Source of the DNA: DAIDJM01 sp964250215
GTDB taxonomy: Bacteria; Pseudomonadota; Alphaproteobacteria; Acetobacterales; Acetobacteraceae
Assembly (NCBI GenBank): GCA_964250215.1
Contig: CAXUEX010000188.1
Span: 1-5,133, forward strand
Length of the DNA: 5,133 nt
Direction of reading: 5' to 3'
Positions 1 through 5,133 of this stretch are shown in pieces. Under the pieces are notes generated by a model, which saw only the letters and a list, made by a program, of their open reading frames with translations, was not told where the DNA came from and ran no database searches. Position 1 is the stretch's first letter. The number at the start of each line of letters is the position of its first letter. A program made the position numbers and the translations under genes.

Positions 1-90
1 GATGGCGCGCGTGTGCAGCGGATTGCCGGTGGCGGGGTCCGGCGCGGCCACCTGGCCGCGGGCGAGCGGCACTGCCGCGGTTTCGGACAT
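1..90 (-). CDS. N-terminal fragment of an unidentified protein (possibly DUF2889-like)
   Basis: An ATG at 90 on the minus strand opens a frame that stays open for 30 codons to the window edge. It is preceded by a purine-rich GGGGGAA (positions 101-107), 10 bases upstream, a plausible ribosome binding site. The protein starts MSETAAVPLARG and reaches GNPLHTRAI at the edge. Its codons end mostly in G or C, and it is divergent from the gene at 233, so a real gene start is likely. The LHTR segment close to the N-terminus recalls the opening of DUF2889 proteins, but this rests on a few residues from memory and is weak. No function can be assigned. An overlapping ATG ten bases further upstream opens a frame rich in Arg, Pro and Cys that looks unlike a protein. 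Confidence 0.5.
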   Translation of the reverse strand, partial: MSETAAVPLARGQVAAPDPATGNPLHTRAI

Positions 91-169
91 GCCGCGCTCA
101 TTCCCCCGCCGGGCTCCGCCCCGGCCGGCCCTAGACGTGGCAGTATGCCAGAGCGTTGCAGCCGCACGC

Positions 170-195
170 GGAACTTTTGTCGCGACTGTCTCGTT
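170..195 (+). promoter_or_regulatory. EcfG-type (general stress response) promoter
   Basis: GGAAC at 170-174 and CGTT at 192-195 are separated by exactly 17 bases. This matches the GGAAC-N16/17-CGTT consensus known for alphaproteobacterial EcfG, RpoE2 and SigT sigma factors, which act with the PhyR-NepR partner-switch. Transcription would begin a few bases after 200, leaving a short leader before the ribosome binding site at 219-224 and the ATG at 233. The downstream gene belongs to a stress-associated family, which supports the reading. That the element is used is inferred, not shown. Confidence 0.65.
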
Positions 196-218
196 CACCC
201 GCGCGTCGGAAATAGTTT

Positions 219-224
219 AGGGGG
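219..224 (+). promoter_or_regulatory. Ribosome binding site of the GlsB/YeaQ-family gene
   Basis: AGGGGG lies 8 bases before the ATG at 233. It fits the spacing of a Shine-Dalgarno site and fixes the start of the small membrane protein. Confidence 0.6.
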
Positions 225-232
225 TTTGTGGC

Positions 233-496
233 ATGTCCATCATCGGCTGGCTCGTTCTGGGCCTGATTGCTGGCTTTATCGCCAGCAAGATCGTCAATCA
301 CAGCGGTTCGGGCATCCTGATCGACATCGTGCTCGGCATCGTCGGCGCGGTGGTCGGCGGCTATGTGTTCGCGGCGGTAGGGGCTGTTCCCGTCACGGGG
401 TTCAATCTGTGGAGCATGTTCGTGGCGGTTATCGGCGCCATCATCGTGCTCGTGATTTATCACGCACTGTTCGGCCGGCGAACGACGGCGATCTGA
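233..496 (+). CDS. GlsB/YeaQ/YmgE-family stress-response membrane protein
   Basis: The gene encodes an 87-residue, very hydrophobic protein with three predicted membrane helices (about residues 2-19, 28-50 and 58-80). The Gly-rich pattern is typical of the family historically called transglycosylase-associated protein (PF04226): a first helix with GLIAGFIAS, a second with DIVLGIVGAVVGGYVF, and a third ending in a short basic tail (GRR). Family members are about 80-90 residues long and are often induced by stress or in stationary phase. Their molecular role is not established, and the transglycosylase name has little support. The start at 233 is fixed by AGGGGG at 219-224. An EcfG-type promoter lies at 170-195 and a hairpin terminator at 523-561, so this looks like a single-gene transcription unit under general stress control. 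Identity is confident; biochemical function is unknown. Confidence 0.93.
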   Translation: MSIIGWLVLGLIAGFIASKIVNHSGSGILIDIVLGIVGAVVGGYVFAAVGAVPVTGFNLWSMFVAVIGAIIVLVIYHALFGRRTTAI

Positions 497-522
497 CGCG
501 GCACTTTCCCCAAGGCGACGGC

Positions 523-561
523 AGGCGGCCGGATGTTGCAAAGCATCTCGGCCGCCTTTCG
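523..561 (+). terminator. Rho-independent terminator after the GlsB/YeaQ gene
   Basis: AGGCGGCCG (523-531) pairs perfectly with CGGCCGCCT (549-557). Above it GATGTT (532-537) pairs with AGCATC (542-547), including one G-T pair, and closes a GCAA tetraloop. The only flaw is a bulged T at 548. The stem is 15 bp in total and is followed by a short T run (557-559, then CGTATT). The weak T tract is the one feature against strong termination. It sits 27 bases after the stop at 496. Confidence 0.7.
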
Positions 562-590
562 TATTGCCGGAGCCGTGGCGCCGGCCGCGC

Positions 591-635
591 GGGCGCAGTA
601 AGCCGGGGCGCAGTAAGCCGGGGCGAAGTGAGCCG
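591..635. repeat. Three tandem copies of a 15-bp unit
   Basis: The unit GGGCGCAGTAAGCCG occurs identically at 591-605 and 606-620. A third copy at 621-635 has two changes (GGGCGAAGTGAGCCG). The array lies in the spacer between the terminator and the oxygenase start at 687. Being a multiple of three, it keeps every frame open, which explains the spurious open frames with repeated RSKPG-like or GLLRP-like peptides. It could be a regulatory site array or merely a replication-slippage product. Confidence 0.8.
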
Positions 636-686
636 GCGCGGGAGGCTGAGACGCTGTATGCCGCCGGAAGCCGAAGGCCTGCCTGC

Positions 687-1736
687 ATGAACGTGATTTC
701 CCCGGCGCCGGACCTGCGGCGCGTGTCCGTGCATCCCAACCACTGGTATCCCGTCGCGTGGTCGCGAGAGGTGAAGGCCGGCCGGGCGATCGGTGTGCGG
801 TTCGCCGGGGAGCCGATCGTGCTGGTGCGGCCGGTGGGCGGCGAGGTGTTCGCGCTCGAGGACCGCTGCGCCCACCGCCAGGTGCCGCTGCACCACGGCG
901 TGGTGCAGGGCTGCGCCATCCGCTGCGGCTATCATGGCTGGACCTATGATGCGTCGGGCGCCTGCGTCGATGTGCCGTATCTGGGCAAGGGCAAGCTGCC
1001 GAACGGGGTTCGCGCTTATCCCTGCCACGAGAGAGGCGGGTTGATCTTCGTGTTTCCGGGCGACCCGGTGCTGGCCGACGCGGTTGCCCCGCCCGCGCTG
1101 GCGCCGGCCGAGGATCGGGCGTGGAAGTGCCGGCGGCTGGATCGCACGGTGGCCTGCCACTACAGCTTCATGCACGAGAACCTGATGGACATGAACCATC
1201 AGTTCCTGCACCGCCGGCAGATGGGCCAGATCGCACCGCGCTTCCGCGGCATGCGCGGTGGGCCGGACTGGTTCGAGGTGGATTACACGTTTGCCCGCAC
1301 CGGCGGCTCGCAGCCGCTGGGGGAGGCGGCGATCCTGGGGGCGCGCCGCGGCGCCGAGGGCGCGCACAACGAGCTTATGACGATCCGAACCGAATACCCG
1401 CATCAGAGTCTGCGCATCTGGACGAGCGGCGATGCGCCGGTGATGCATCTGTGGATCGGCTACACGCCGCAGGACCGCGAGCAGCGCACCAACCGCACGT
1501 TCGGCCTGTTGTGCATCCGCCGGCCACGCGCCGGCTTCCTACTCGATATCGCGTGGCCGGCGCTGATCTGGTTCACCGAGCGCATTTTCACCGAGGACCG
1601 CTGGATCGTGGAGATGGAGCAGCGCGCGCACGACGAGCAGGGCGCCGACTGGAACCAGGAGGTTTTCCCGCCGATCCGCGAGTTGCGGGCGCTGTTGCTG
1701 CGCTGCGGCTTGCCGGTCAGCGTTTCGGCCGGCTGA
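687..1736 (+). CDS. Rieske non-heme iron oxygenase, alpha subunit
   Basis: The protein has 349 residues, the usual size of single-component terminal oxygenases such as vanillate or dicamba O-demethylase. The Rieske 2Fe-2S motif is complete: C61-A-H63, then 16 residues, then C80-G-Y-H83-G-W. The C-terminal catalytic domain has N165-L-M-D168-M-N-H171-Q-F-L-H175, where D168 would bridge electrons from the Rieske cluster and H171 and H175 bind iron. D304 in EDRWIVEMEQ is the likely third iron ligand. Such enzymes take electrons from a reductase or ferredoxin to hydroxylate, demethylate or desaturate an organic substrate in the cytoplasm. The substrate cannot be deduced, and no reductase gene is in the window. 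I chose the ATG at 687 because the family fold begins soon after it and GAAGG lies 9 bases upstream; an in-frame extension back to 564 would translate the 15-bp repeats. The gene ends 13 bases before the convergent GGDEF gene ends. Confidence 0.92.
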   Translation: MNVISPAPDLRRVSVHPNHWYPVAWSREVKAGRAIGVRFAGEPIVLVRPVGGEVFALEDRCAHRQVPLHHGVVQGCAIRCGYHGWTYDASGACVDVPYLGKGKLPNGVRAYPCHERGGLIFVFPGDPVLADAVAPPALAPAEDRAWKCRRLDRTVACHYSFMHENLMDMNHQFLHRRQMGQIAPRFRGMRGGPDWFEVDYTFARTGGSQPLGEAAILGARRGAEGAHNELMTIRTEYPHQSLRIWTSGDAPVMHLWIGYTPQDREQRTNRTFGLLCIRRPRAGFLLDIAWPALIWFTERIFTEDRWIVEMEQRAHDEQGADWNQEVFPPIRELRALLLRCGLPVSVSAG

Positions 1737-1749
1737 CAGCGGCAGGTTT

Positions 1750-3006
1750 TCAGCTCGCCAGCTCGCCCATCGTAGCCAACCGGTCCACCGCGGCCGGTTC
1801 GTCCACCGTGGAGAGCAGCGGCGGGTGGACGCGGTTGCGGCCGCGCTGTTTCGCTGCATAGAGCGCCGTGTCGGCCTCGCGCATCAGCCTGTCCAACGTG
1901 CCGCCGAGATGCGGCACCGACACGGCGACGCCGATGCTGATGGTGACGCAGGGCGCGCCGGTGCCGGCATGCGGGATGGCGAGCGCTTCCACCGCGCGCC
2001 GCAACCGTTCGGCCGCCATGATGGCGCCCGCCGCATCGAGCCGCGGCAGGATGGCGGCGAACGCCTCGCCGCCATAACGCGCCAGCGTATCCAGGCCGTC
2101 GCGCAACTGGGCGCCGAGCGCGGCGGCAATCGCGGCGAGGCTGGCGTCGCCGGCCCGCTGTCCCTGCGCATCGTTGAAGGCCTTGAAGTGATCGACGTCG
2201 ATCATGGCGAGGGCCACGGGCTCGCAGGCGGCTTCGGCCTGGGCGACCGCCCATTCCAGCTTGGCGTGGAGGCCGCGCCGGCTGGCGATGCCGGTCAGCC
2301 AGTCGGTGGTGGAAACGCTGCTGAGTGCCGCGTTGCTGTCGGCCAGATCGGCGGCACCGAGAAGCTGGCGCAGCAGCAGCAGATAGGCGCGGCGCTCAGC
2401 CGATTCGATTGCGTAATTGGCTTGCAGCGCCGCGGCGGCGGTGCAGAGCGTGCCGAGCACGAGCTGCGCGCGCGCGCTCGGCGGCAAGCCCGGGTGCAGC
2501 AGCATGGCCGGCACCATGGCGGCGAGTTCGAGCAGGCTGAAACCCAGCGCCCAGCCGAAGCGCGGCCGGACGCCCGCGTTCGCATACAGGAGAAACAGGC
2601 CGAAACTGGCCGCGCCGTAGCCCGCATTCGCCGCGGGCGAGCGCCAGAAGGCGAGCACGGCGCCGAGCAGAACGAGGACGAGGCTTGAGGTGAGCGCCGC
2701 TTCGCGCCGGAACGGCCGCTTCGCACGCGACAGATAGGCCAGCACGAGGAGCGCGAGCGGGCTGACGACGCCGATCTGGATGGCCAGTTGGTGCGGCATC
2801 GTTTCGGGCAGGCGGCCGGCGAGCAGGAACAAGTTGCCGCCGACCAGCGCCACCAGGCCGGACCGCACGAGGTGCCGGGCCCGCCTTGCGTGCGTGTCGC
2901 GCTCGAACTGGTTTTCCAGCTCGGGCGCGAAACGCAGCCGGATCGGGGGGCGCTCCAGGTGCGCGGCAATGGCGTGCCGCAGCGTGGCGCGGCAATGCGC
3001 GGGCAA
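1750..3006 (-). CDS. Membrane-bound GGDEF-domain protein (putative diguanylate cyclase, GGEAF variant)
   Basis: From the TTG at 3006 the protein has 418 residues. Six predicted membrane helices (about 49-63, 73-92, 103-121, 129-143, 150-170 and 180-198) lead through a short helical linker into a C-terminal GGDEF domain (about 230-392). Such domains make cyclic di-GMP from two GTP. Domain landmarks are TTDWLTGIASRRG (233-245), the metal-binding Asp in IDVDHFK (D270) and the guanine-binding N278 and D287. The signature at 312-316 reads GGEAF, so the usual fourth-position Glu is Ala. The normal RxxD inhibitory site is not in register: R302 and D306 are one residue too far apart. No EAL domain is present, and the membrane part matches no sensor family I can name. 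Start choice: GGAG lies 6 bases before the TTG, and codons upstream of it end in A or T far more often. An in-frame ATG at 3156 would add 50 residues but lies inside the opposite-strand tRNA gene. Confidence 0.88.
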   Translation of the reverse strand: MPAHCRATLRHAIAAHLERPPIRLRFAPELENQFERDTHARRARHLVRSGLVALVGGNLFLLAGRLPETMPHQLAIQIGVVSPLALLVLAYLSRAKRPFRREAALTSSLVLVLLGAVLAFWRSPAANAGYGAASFGLFLLYANAGVRPRFGWALGFSLLELAAMVPAMLLHPGLPPSARAQLVLGTLCTAAAALQANYAIESAERRAYLLLLRQLLGAADLADSNAALSSVSTTDWLTGIASRRGLHAKLEWAVAQAEAACEPVALAMIDVDHFKAFNDAQGQRAGDASLAAIAAALGAQLRDGLDTLARYGGEAFAAILPRLDAAGAIMAAERLRRAVEALAIPHAGTGAPCVTISIGVAVSVPHLGGTLDRLMREADTALYAAKQRGRNRVHPPLLSTVDEPAAVDRLATMGELAS

Positions 3007-3012
3007 ATCGGT

Positions 3013-3016
3013 CTCC
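3013..3016 (-). promoter_or_regulatory. Ribosome binding site supporting the TTG start of the GGDEF gene
   Basis: On the minus strand GGAG at 3016-3013 precedes the TTG at 3006 by 6 bases. A rival GGAG lies 10 bases before the ATG at 3156 (positions 3170-3167), within the tRNA gene, so the site alone does not settle the start. Confidence 0.4.
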
Positions 3017-3102
3017 GGTGCAATGCGTCTCGCCGGGCGAGGTTGCGCGCAAAAACCGAGCAGAAGGTTAAGCCGCTGTTGGCGCGTCGCGGCCGCGCGT
3101 GC

Positions 3103-3131
3103 TTGCCGCGGGTCGTCGAGGGCTGGTAATT
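3103..3131 (+). promoter_or_regulatory. Possible sigma-70-type promoter for tRNA-Gly
   Basis: TTGCCG at 3103-3108 and GGTAAT at 3126-3131 are 17 bases apart. Each matches four of six consensus positions. Transcription would start about 6 bases before the tRNA at 3144. The surroundings are very GC-rich, so the AT-rich patch at 3127-3131 stands out. If the GGDEF gene started at 3156, this promoter would lie inside its coding region. Confidence 0.4.
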
Positions 3132-3143
3132 CACCGGCGGGGC

Positions 3144-3214
3144 GCGGGCGTAGCATAGTGGTAATGCTCCAGCCTTCCAAGCTGGCTAGGAGGGTTCGAT
3201 TCCCTTCGCCCGCT
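3144..3214 (+). tRNA. tRNA-Gly (anticodon TCC)
   Basis: A complete cloverleaf can be folded by eye. The acceptor stem is GCGGGCG (3144-3150) with CGCCCGC (3207-3213). The D stem is GCAT with ATGC (3153-3156, 3164-3167), and the D loop contains GTGG. The anticodon stem is CCAGC with GCTGG (3169-3173, 3181-3185), with loop CTTCCAA and anticodon TCC at 3176-3178. The variable loop has 4 bases. The T stem is GAGGG with CCCTT (one G-T pair) and the loop is TTCGATT. The discriminator is T at 3214, as is common for bacterial glycine tRNAs. The following bases are CCG, so the CCA end is not fully encoded and must be added after transcription. It decodes GGA and GGG glycine codons. Confidence 0.97.
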
Positions 3215-3219
3215 CCGTT

Positions 3220-3250
3220 CAGTTTTTAGTTGCCAGTTTTCAGTTGCCAG
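3220..3250. repeat. Short tandem array of 7-bp units after the tRNA
   Basis: Starting 5 bases after the tRNA, the sequence reads as four 7-base units, CAGTTTT, TAGTTGC, CAGTTTT and CAGTTGC (3220-3247), followed by CAG. It can equally be described as two 14-bp units differing at one base. It is AT-rich against a GC-rich background. The T5 run at 3223-3227 might help end tRNA transcription, although no strong hairpin beyond the tRNA itself precedes it. Similar short tandem 7-mers are known between genes in diverse bacteria; no function is implied. Confidence 0.7.
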
Positions 3251-3271
3251 AAACGGTGCCAGGCTCGACTT

Positions 3272-4603
3272 GTGCTCGAACGGGGGGCGGCAGCGGTCGG
3301 GATTGCGCGGGATCTGGGGCTGCGGCGCGGCATCGGCACGCTGGGGCTGGCGGGCAGCGTGGTGAATAACGTGGTGGGCTCCGGCATTTACGCGCTGCCG
3401 GCGGCGGTGGCGCTGCTGGCGGGTGGGGCGGCGCCTTGGGCGTTTTTGCTGAGCGCGCTGATCGTGGCCGGCGTGGTGGTGTGCTTCGCCGAAGCCGGCA
3501 GCCGGGTGCCCACCAGCGGCGGCGCCTATGGCACGGTGGAGGCCGCGTTCGGACCCGCCGCCGCCGCGGTGACCGGCGTGATGTTCCTCGCCTCCAACAT
3601 CCTGGCCGATAGCGGCGTGGCGGCGGCGGTGGCCGACGGCATCGGCGGCGCGCTGCCGTGGCTTGCTACCATGCCGGCGCGCGCGGTGCTGATCGCGGCG
3701 GTCTATGTGCCGCTCGTGGCGCTGAACCTGCTGGCCGTGGGCGCGGCCGCCCGCGCGATCGCCGCCGTGGCGGCCATCAAGCTGCTGCCACTCGCCGCCT
3801 TCATCCTCGCCGCGTGCTTCGCCCCGGCGGCCGCCGGCACGGTGGCGGGGTATGCCCCGGCGGTGACGGCGCTCGGCTTCAGCCGGGCGATCGTGCTAAC
3901 TGTGTTCGCGTTCTCCGGCTACGAATGCGCATTGCTCAACAGCGGGGAAATCCGCGACCCGAGCCGCACGCTGCCGCGCGCGCTGCTGCTCTCCATGCTG
4001 CTGATCCTGGGCCTGTATCTTGGCGTGCAGCTCGGCGCCCAGCATCTGCTGGGGCCGGCGCTGCCGCGCGCGACGGCGCCGCTGGCCGAAGCCGCCGCGC
4101 GCTTCGGCCCTGGCTATGGCCGGCTCATGCTGGGCGCCGCGAGCCTTTCCATGCTCGGCTTCATGGCGAGCGACTTGCTGGGCTCGTCGCGCCTGGTCTT
4201 TGCCTTCGGCCGCGACGGGCTGTTGCCGGGCTGGTTCGGCCATGTGCACCGGGGCACCGGGGTGCCGGCGCGCGCCCTGCTCGCCTATGCCGCGCTTGCC
4301 TACGGGCTGGCGGTCAGCGGCAGCTTTCTGGAACTCGTGTTCCTCTCCGGCATGACGGTCGTGATCGTCTATGCACTCGGCTGCATCGCCGCGGTGGTGC
4401 TGCGGCGGCAGCGCGTGGCGCTGGCCGGCCAGCCGCTGAATGTCCGGGGCTTGTGGGTGGCGGCGGCGCTGGGGCTGGCAGGCGTCGTGGCGCTCGCCTT
4501 GTCCGCCCGGCCGGCCGAGTTCGGCGGCATGGCCATTCTGGTTGCGGCCGGGCTGCTGCTGCACGGCTTCCGCCGCCTGCGGCCGCGCGTTGTCACGCCG
4601 TGA
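3272..4603 (+). CDS. APC-superfamily amino-acid permease
   Basis: From the GTG at 3272 the protein has 443 residues and is almost entirely hydrophobic, fitting the 12-helix APC fold of inner-membrane amino-acid transporters or exchangers. In the first helix VVGSGIYALP (residues 34-43) is the unwound GSGI segment that binds the substrate carboxyl group. FAEAGSRVPTSGGAYGTVE (72-90) is the conserved helix 2-3 region. FAFSGYECALLNSGEIRDPS (212-231) is the conserved helix 6 motif with its following loop, and RLVFAFGRDGLLP (307-319) is the helix 8-9 signature. The substrate cannot be told from sequence. The start is uncertain: no in-frame ATG lies near the N-terminus. GTG 3272 has a weak AGG 8 bases upstream. 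A TTG at 3230 would translate the 7-bp repeats and is less likely. The 3' end overlaps the convergent phosphatase gene by 11 bases. Confidence 0.92.
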   Translation: MLERGAAAVGIARDLGLRRGIGTLGLAGSVVNNVVGSGIYALPAAVALLAGGAAPWAFLLSALIVAGVVVCFAEAGSRVPTSGGAYGTVEAAFGPAAAAVTGVMFLASNILADSGVAAAVADGIGGALPWLATMPARAVLIAAVYVPLVALNLLAVGAAARAIAAVAAIKLLPLAAFILAACFAPAAAGTVAGYAPAVTALGFSRAIVLTVFAFSGYECALLNSGEIRDPSRTLPRALLLSMLLILGLYLGVQLGAQHLLGPALPRATAPLAEAAARFGPGYGRLMLGAASLSMLGFMASDLLGSSRLVFAFGRDGLLPGWFGHVHRGTGVPARALLAYAALAYGLAVSGSFLELVFLSGMTVVIVYALGCIAAVVLRRQRVALAGQPLNVRGLWVAAALGLAGVVALALSARPAEFGGMAILVAAGLLLHGFRRLRPRVVTP

Positions 4604-5133
4604 GGAAGCCCACCGTATCGGCCTCCAGCACCGCGCAGGTGAGCCGGCCGCCGAGCGCGGCACCGGTATCGATGCCGATGCGGTTCGGCCGGATTTCCGG
4701 CTCGGCACTCGGTGTATGGCCGTGCACCACCACCAGTTCCCGCGGCGTGGGATCGGAGAGGAAGGGCTCGCGGATCCAGAGCAGGTCGGACTCCGCCTGA
4801 CTTGCCAGACTCCGGCCGGGACGGATGCCGGCATGCACGAACAGGTAGCTGCCGGCGCGATGGGTGACTTGCAGTGTTTGCAGCCAGGCGATGTCGGCTT
4901 CCGGGATGGCGCTCCAGCGACGCGGGTTCGCCTGATCGGCCGCCGGGATGCCGTAGCTCGCCAGCGTCGCCGTGCCGCCATTGCCCAGCCAGAGCGCGAG
5001 CGCTTCCGGGTCGCCGCGTTGGGCACCGAGCATCAGCGCCTCGTGGTTGCCGAGCAGATCGGCGCGGCGCGCCACGGGCGGCACGTCGCCCCGCCGGAGC
5101 CGGGCGACGACGCCGGCGCGGTCGGGGCCGCGC
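4593..5133 (-). CDS. PPP-type metallophosphoesterase (Ser/Thr protein phosphatase-like), 5' end outside window
   Basis: The reading frame enters from the right edge and ends at TGA 4595-4593, giving 179 visible residues. The first are RGPDRAGVV, the tail of the GDxxDRGP metal-binding motif. LLGNHEA follows (GNHE at 5040-5051), then WLGNGGTATLASYG, LFVHAG (metal-binding His) and VVHGHTP (His-Gly-His at 4716-4724), closing with GIDTGAALGGRLTCAVLEAD. This order is the PPP phosphoesterase core with a two-metal site. Bacterial members include PrpA-like protein phosphatases and ApaH-like diadenosine tetraphosphate hydrolases, and I cannot separate these here. The missing N-terminus should hold the GDxHG motif and the first part of GDxxDRG; all later catalytic motifs are intact. 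The GTG at 5084 is internal, not the start, because the coding pattern continues upstream of it. Confidence 0.92.
   Translation of the reverse strand, partial: RGPDRAGVVARLRRGDVPPVARRADLLGNHEALMLGAQRGDPEALALWLGNGGTATLASYGIPAADQANPRRWSAIPEADIAWLQTLQVTHRAGSYLFVHAGIRPGRSLASQAESDLLWIREPFLSDPTPRELVVVHGHTPSAEPEIRPNRIGIDTGAALGGRLTCAVLEADTVGFLTA

Noticed and set aside
179..186. GTCGCGAC palindrome between the promoter elements
   Set aside because: A perfect 8-base palindrome made mostly of G and C is common by chance at this base composition, and it lies in the promoter spacer.
591..635. CRISPR-like repeat array
   Set aside because: The units are 15 bp and directly adjacent, with no spacers and no cas genes. 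It is a simple tandem repeat.
564..686. Upstream TTG start adding 41 residues to the oxygenase
   Set aside because: It would begin just after the terminator hairpin and translate the 15-bp repeats into a basic low-complexity peptide. The ATG at 687 starts right before conserved family sequence.
441..1448. Long minus-strand open frame of 335 codons opposite the oxygenase gene
   Set aside because: It is antisense to a gene with clear Rieske motifs. Its product is rich in Arg, Ala and His with no recognisable domain. Long antisense open frames are expected in DNA this GC-rich.
3144..3250. Integration site of a mobile element at the tRNA 3' end
   Set aside because: No integrase, no second copy of the tRNA 3' end and no change to foreign-looking genes follow. 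The permease has the same codon character as its neighbours.
3658..5026. Long open frames inside and opposite the permease and phosphatase genes
   Set aside because: Both the plus-strand frame (3658-4800) and the minus-strand frame (3896-5026) run across two well-supported genes in other frames and give low-complexity Arg- and Ala-rich products.

Overview
This is a GC-rich stretch of bacterial chromosome with ordinary single genes packed on both strands. It is most consistent with an alphaproteobacterium. The best lineage clue is an exact match to the general-stress promoter consensus of EcfG-type sigma factors (GGAAC-N17-CGTT), placed correctly in front of a small stress-associated membrane protein gene; that sigma system is characteristic of Alphaproteobacteria. 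Strongly GC-biased third codon positions fit this. No species can be named from the window.

Layout from left to right. (1) The first 30 codons of a minus-strand gene run off the left edge. (2) A divergent intergenic region of about 140 bp carries the EcfG-type promoter. (3) It leads into a GlsB/YeaQ-family 87-residue membrane protein on the plus strand, which ends at a strong hairpin terminator. (4) A spacer holds three tandem 15-bp repeats. (5) A complete 349-residue Rieske-type non-heme iron oxygenase alpha subunit follows on the plus strand. (6) Convergent to it, on the minus strand, is a six-helix membrane protein with a C-terminal GGDEF domain whose signature reads GGEAF. (7) Next comes a tRNA-Gly(TCC) gene on the plus strand, followed directly by a small array of 7-bp units. 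(8) Then there is an APC-superfamily amino-acid permease on the plus strand. (9) Its last bases overlap the end of a convergent PPP-type metallophosphoesterase that runs off the right edge.

The genes do not look like one operon or one pathway: strands alternate and no partner enzymes sit together. The Rieske oxygenase has no reductase or ferredoxin gene in the window. I see no mobile element, CRISPR array, toxin-antitoxin pair or defence cluster, and no convincing new multi-gene system. The points most worth a second look are the stress promoter, the substituted GGDEF active site with no recognisable RxxD inhibitory site, the start of that gene relative to the tRNA, and the orphan oxygenase with its upstream repeat.
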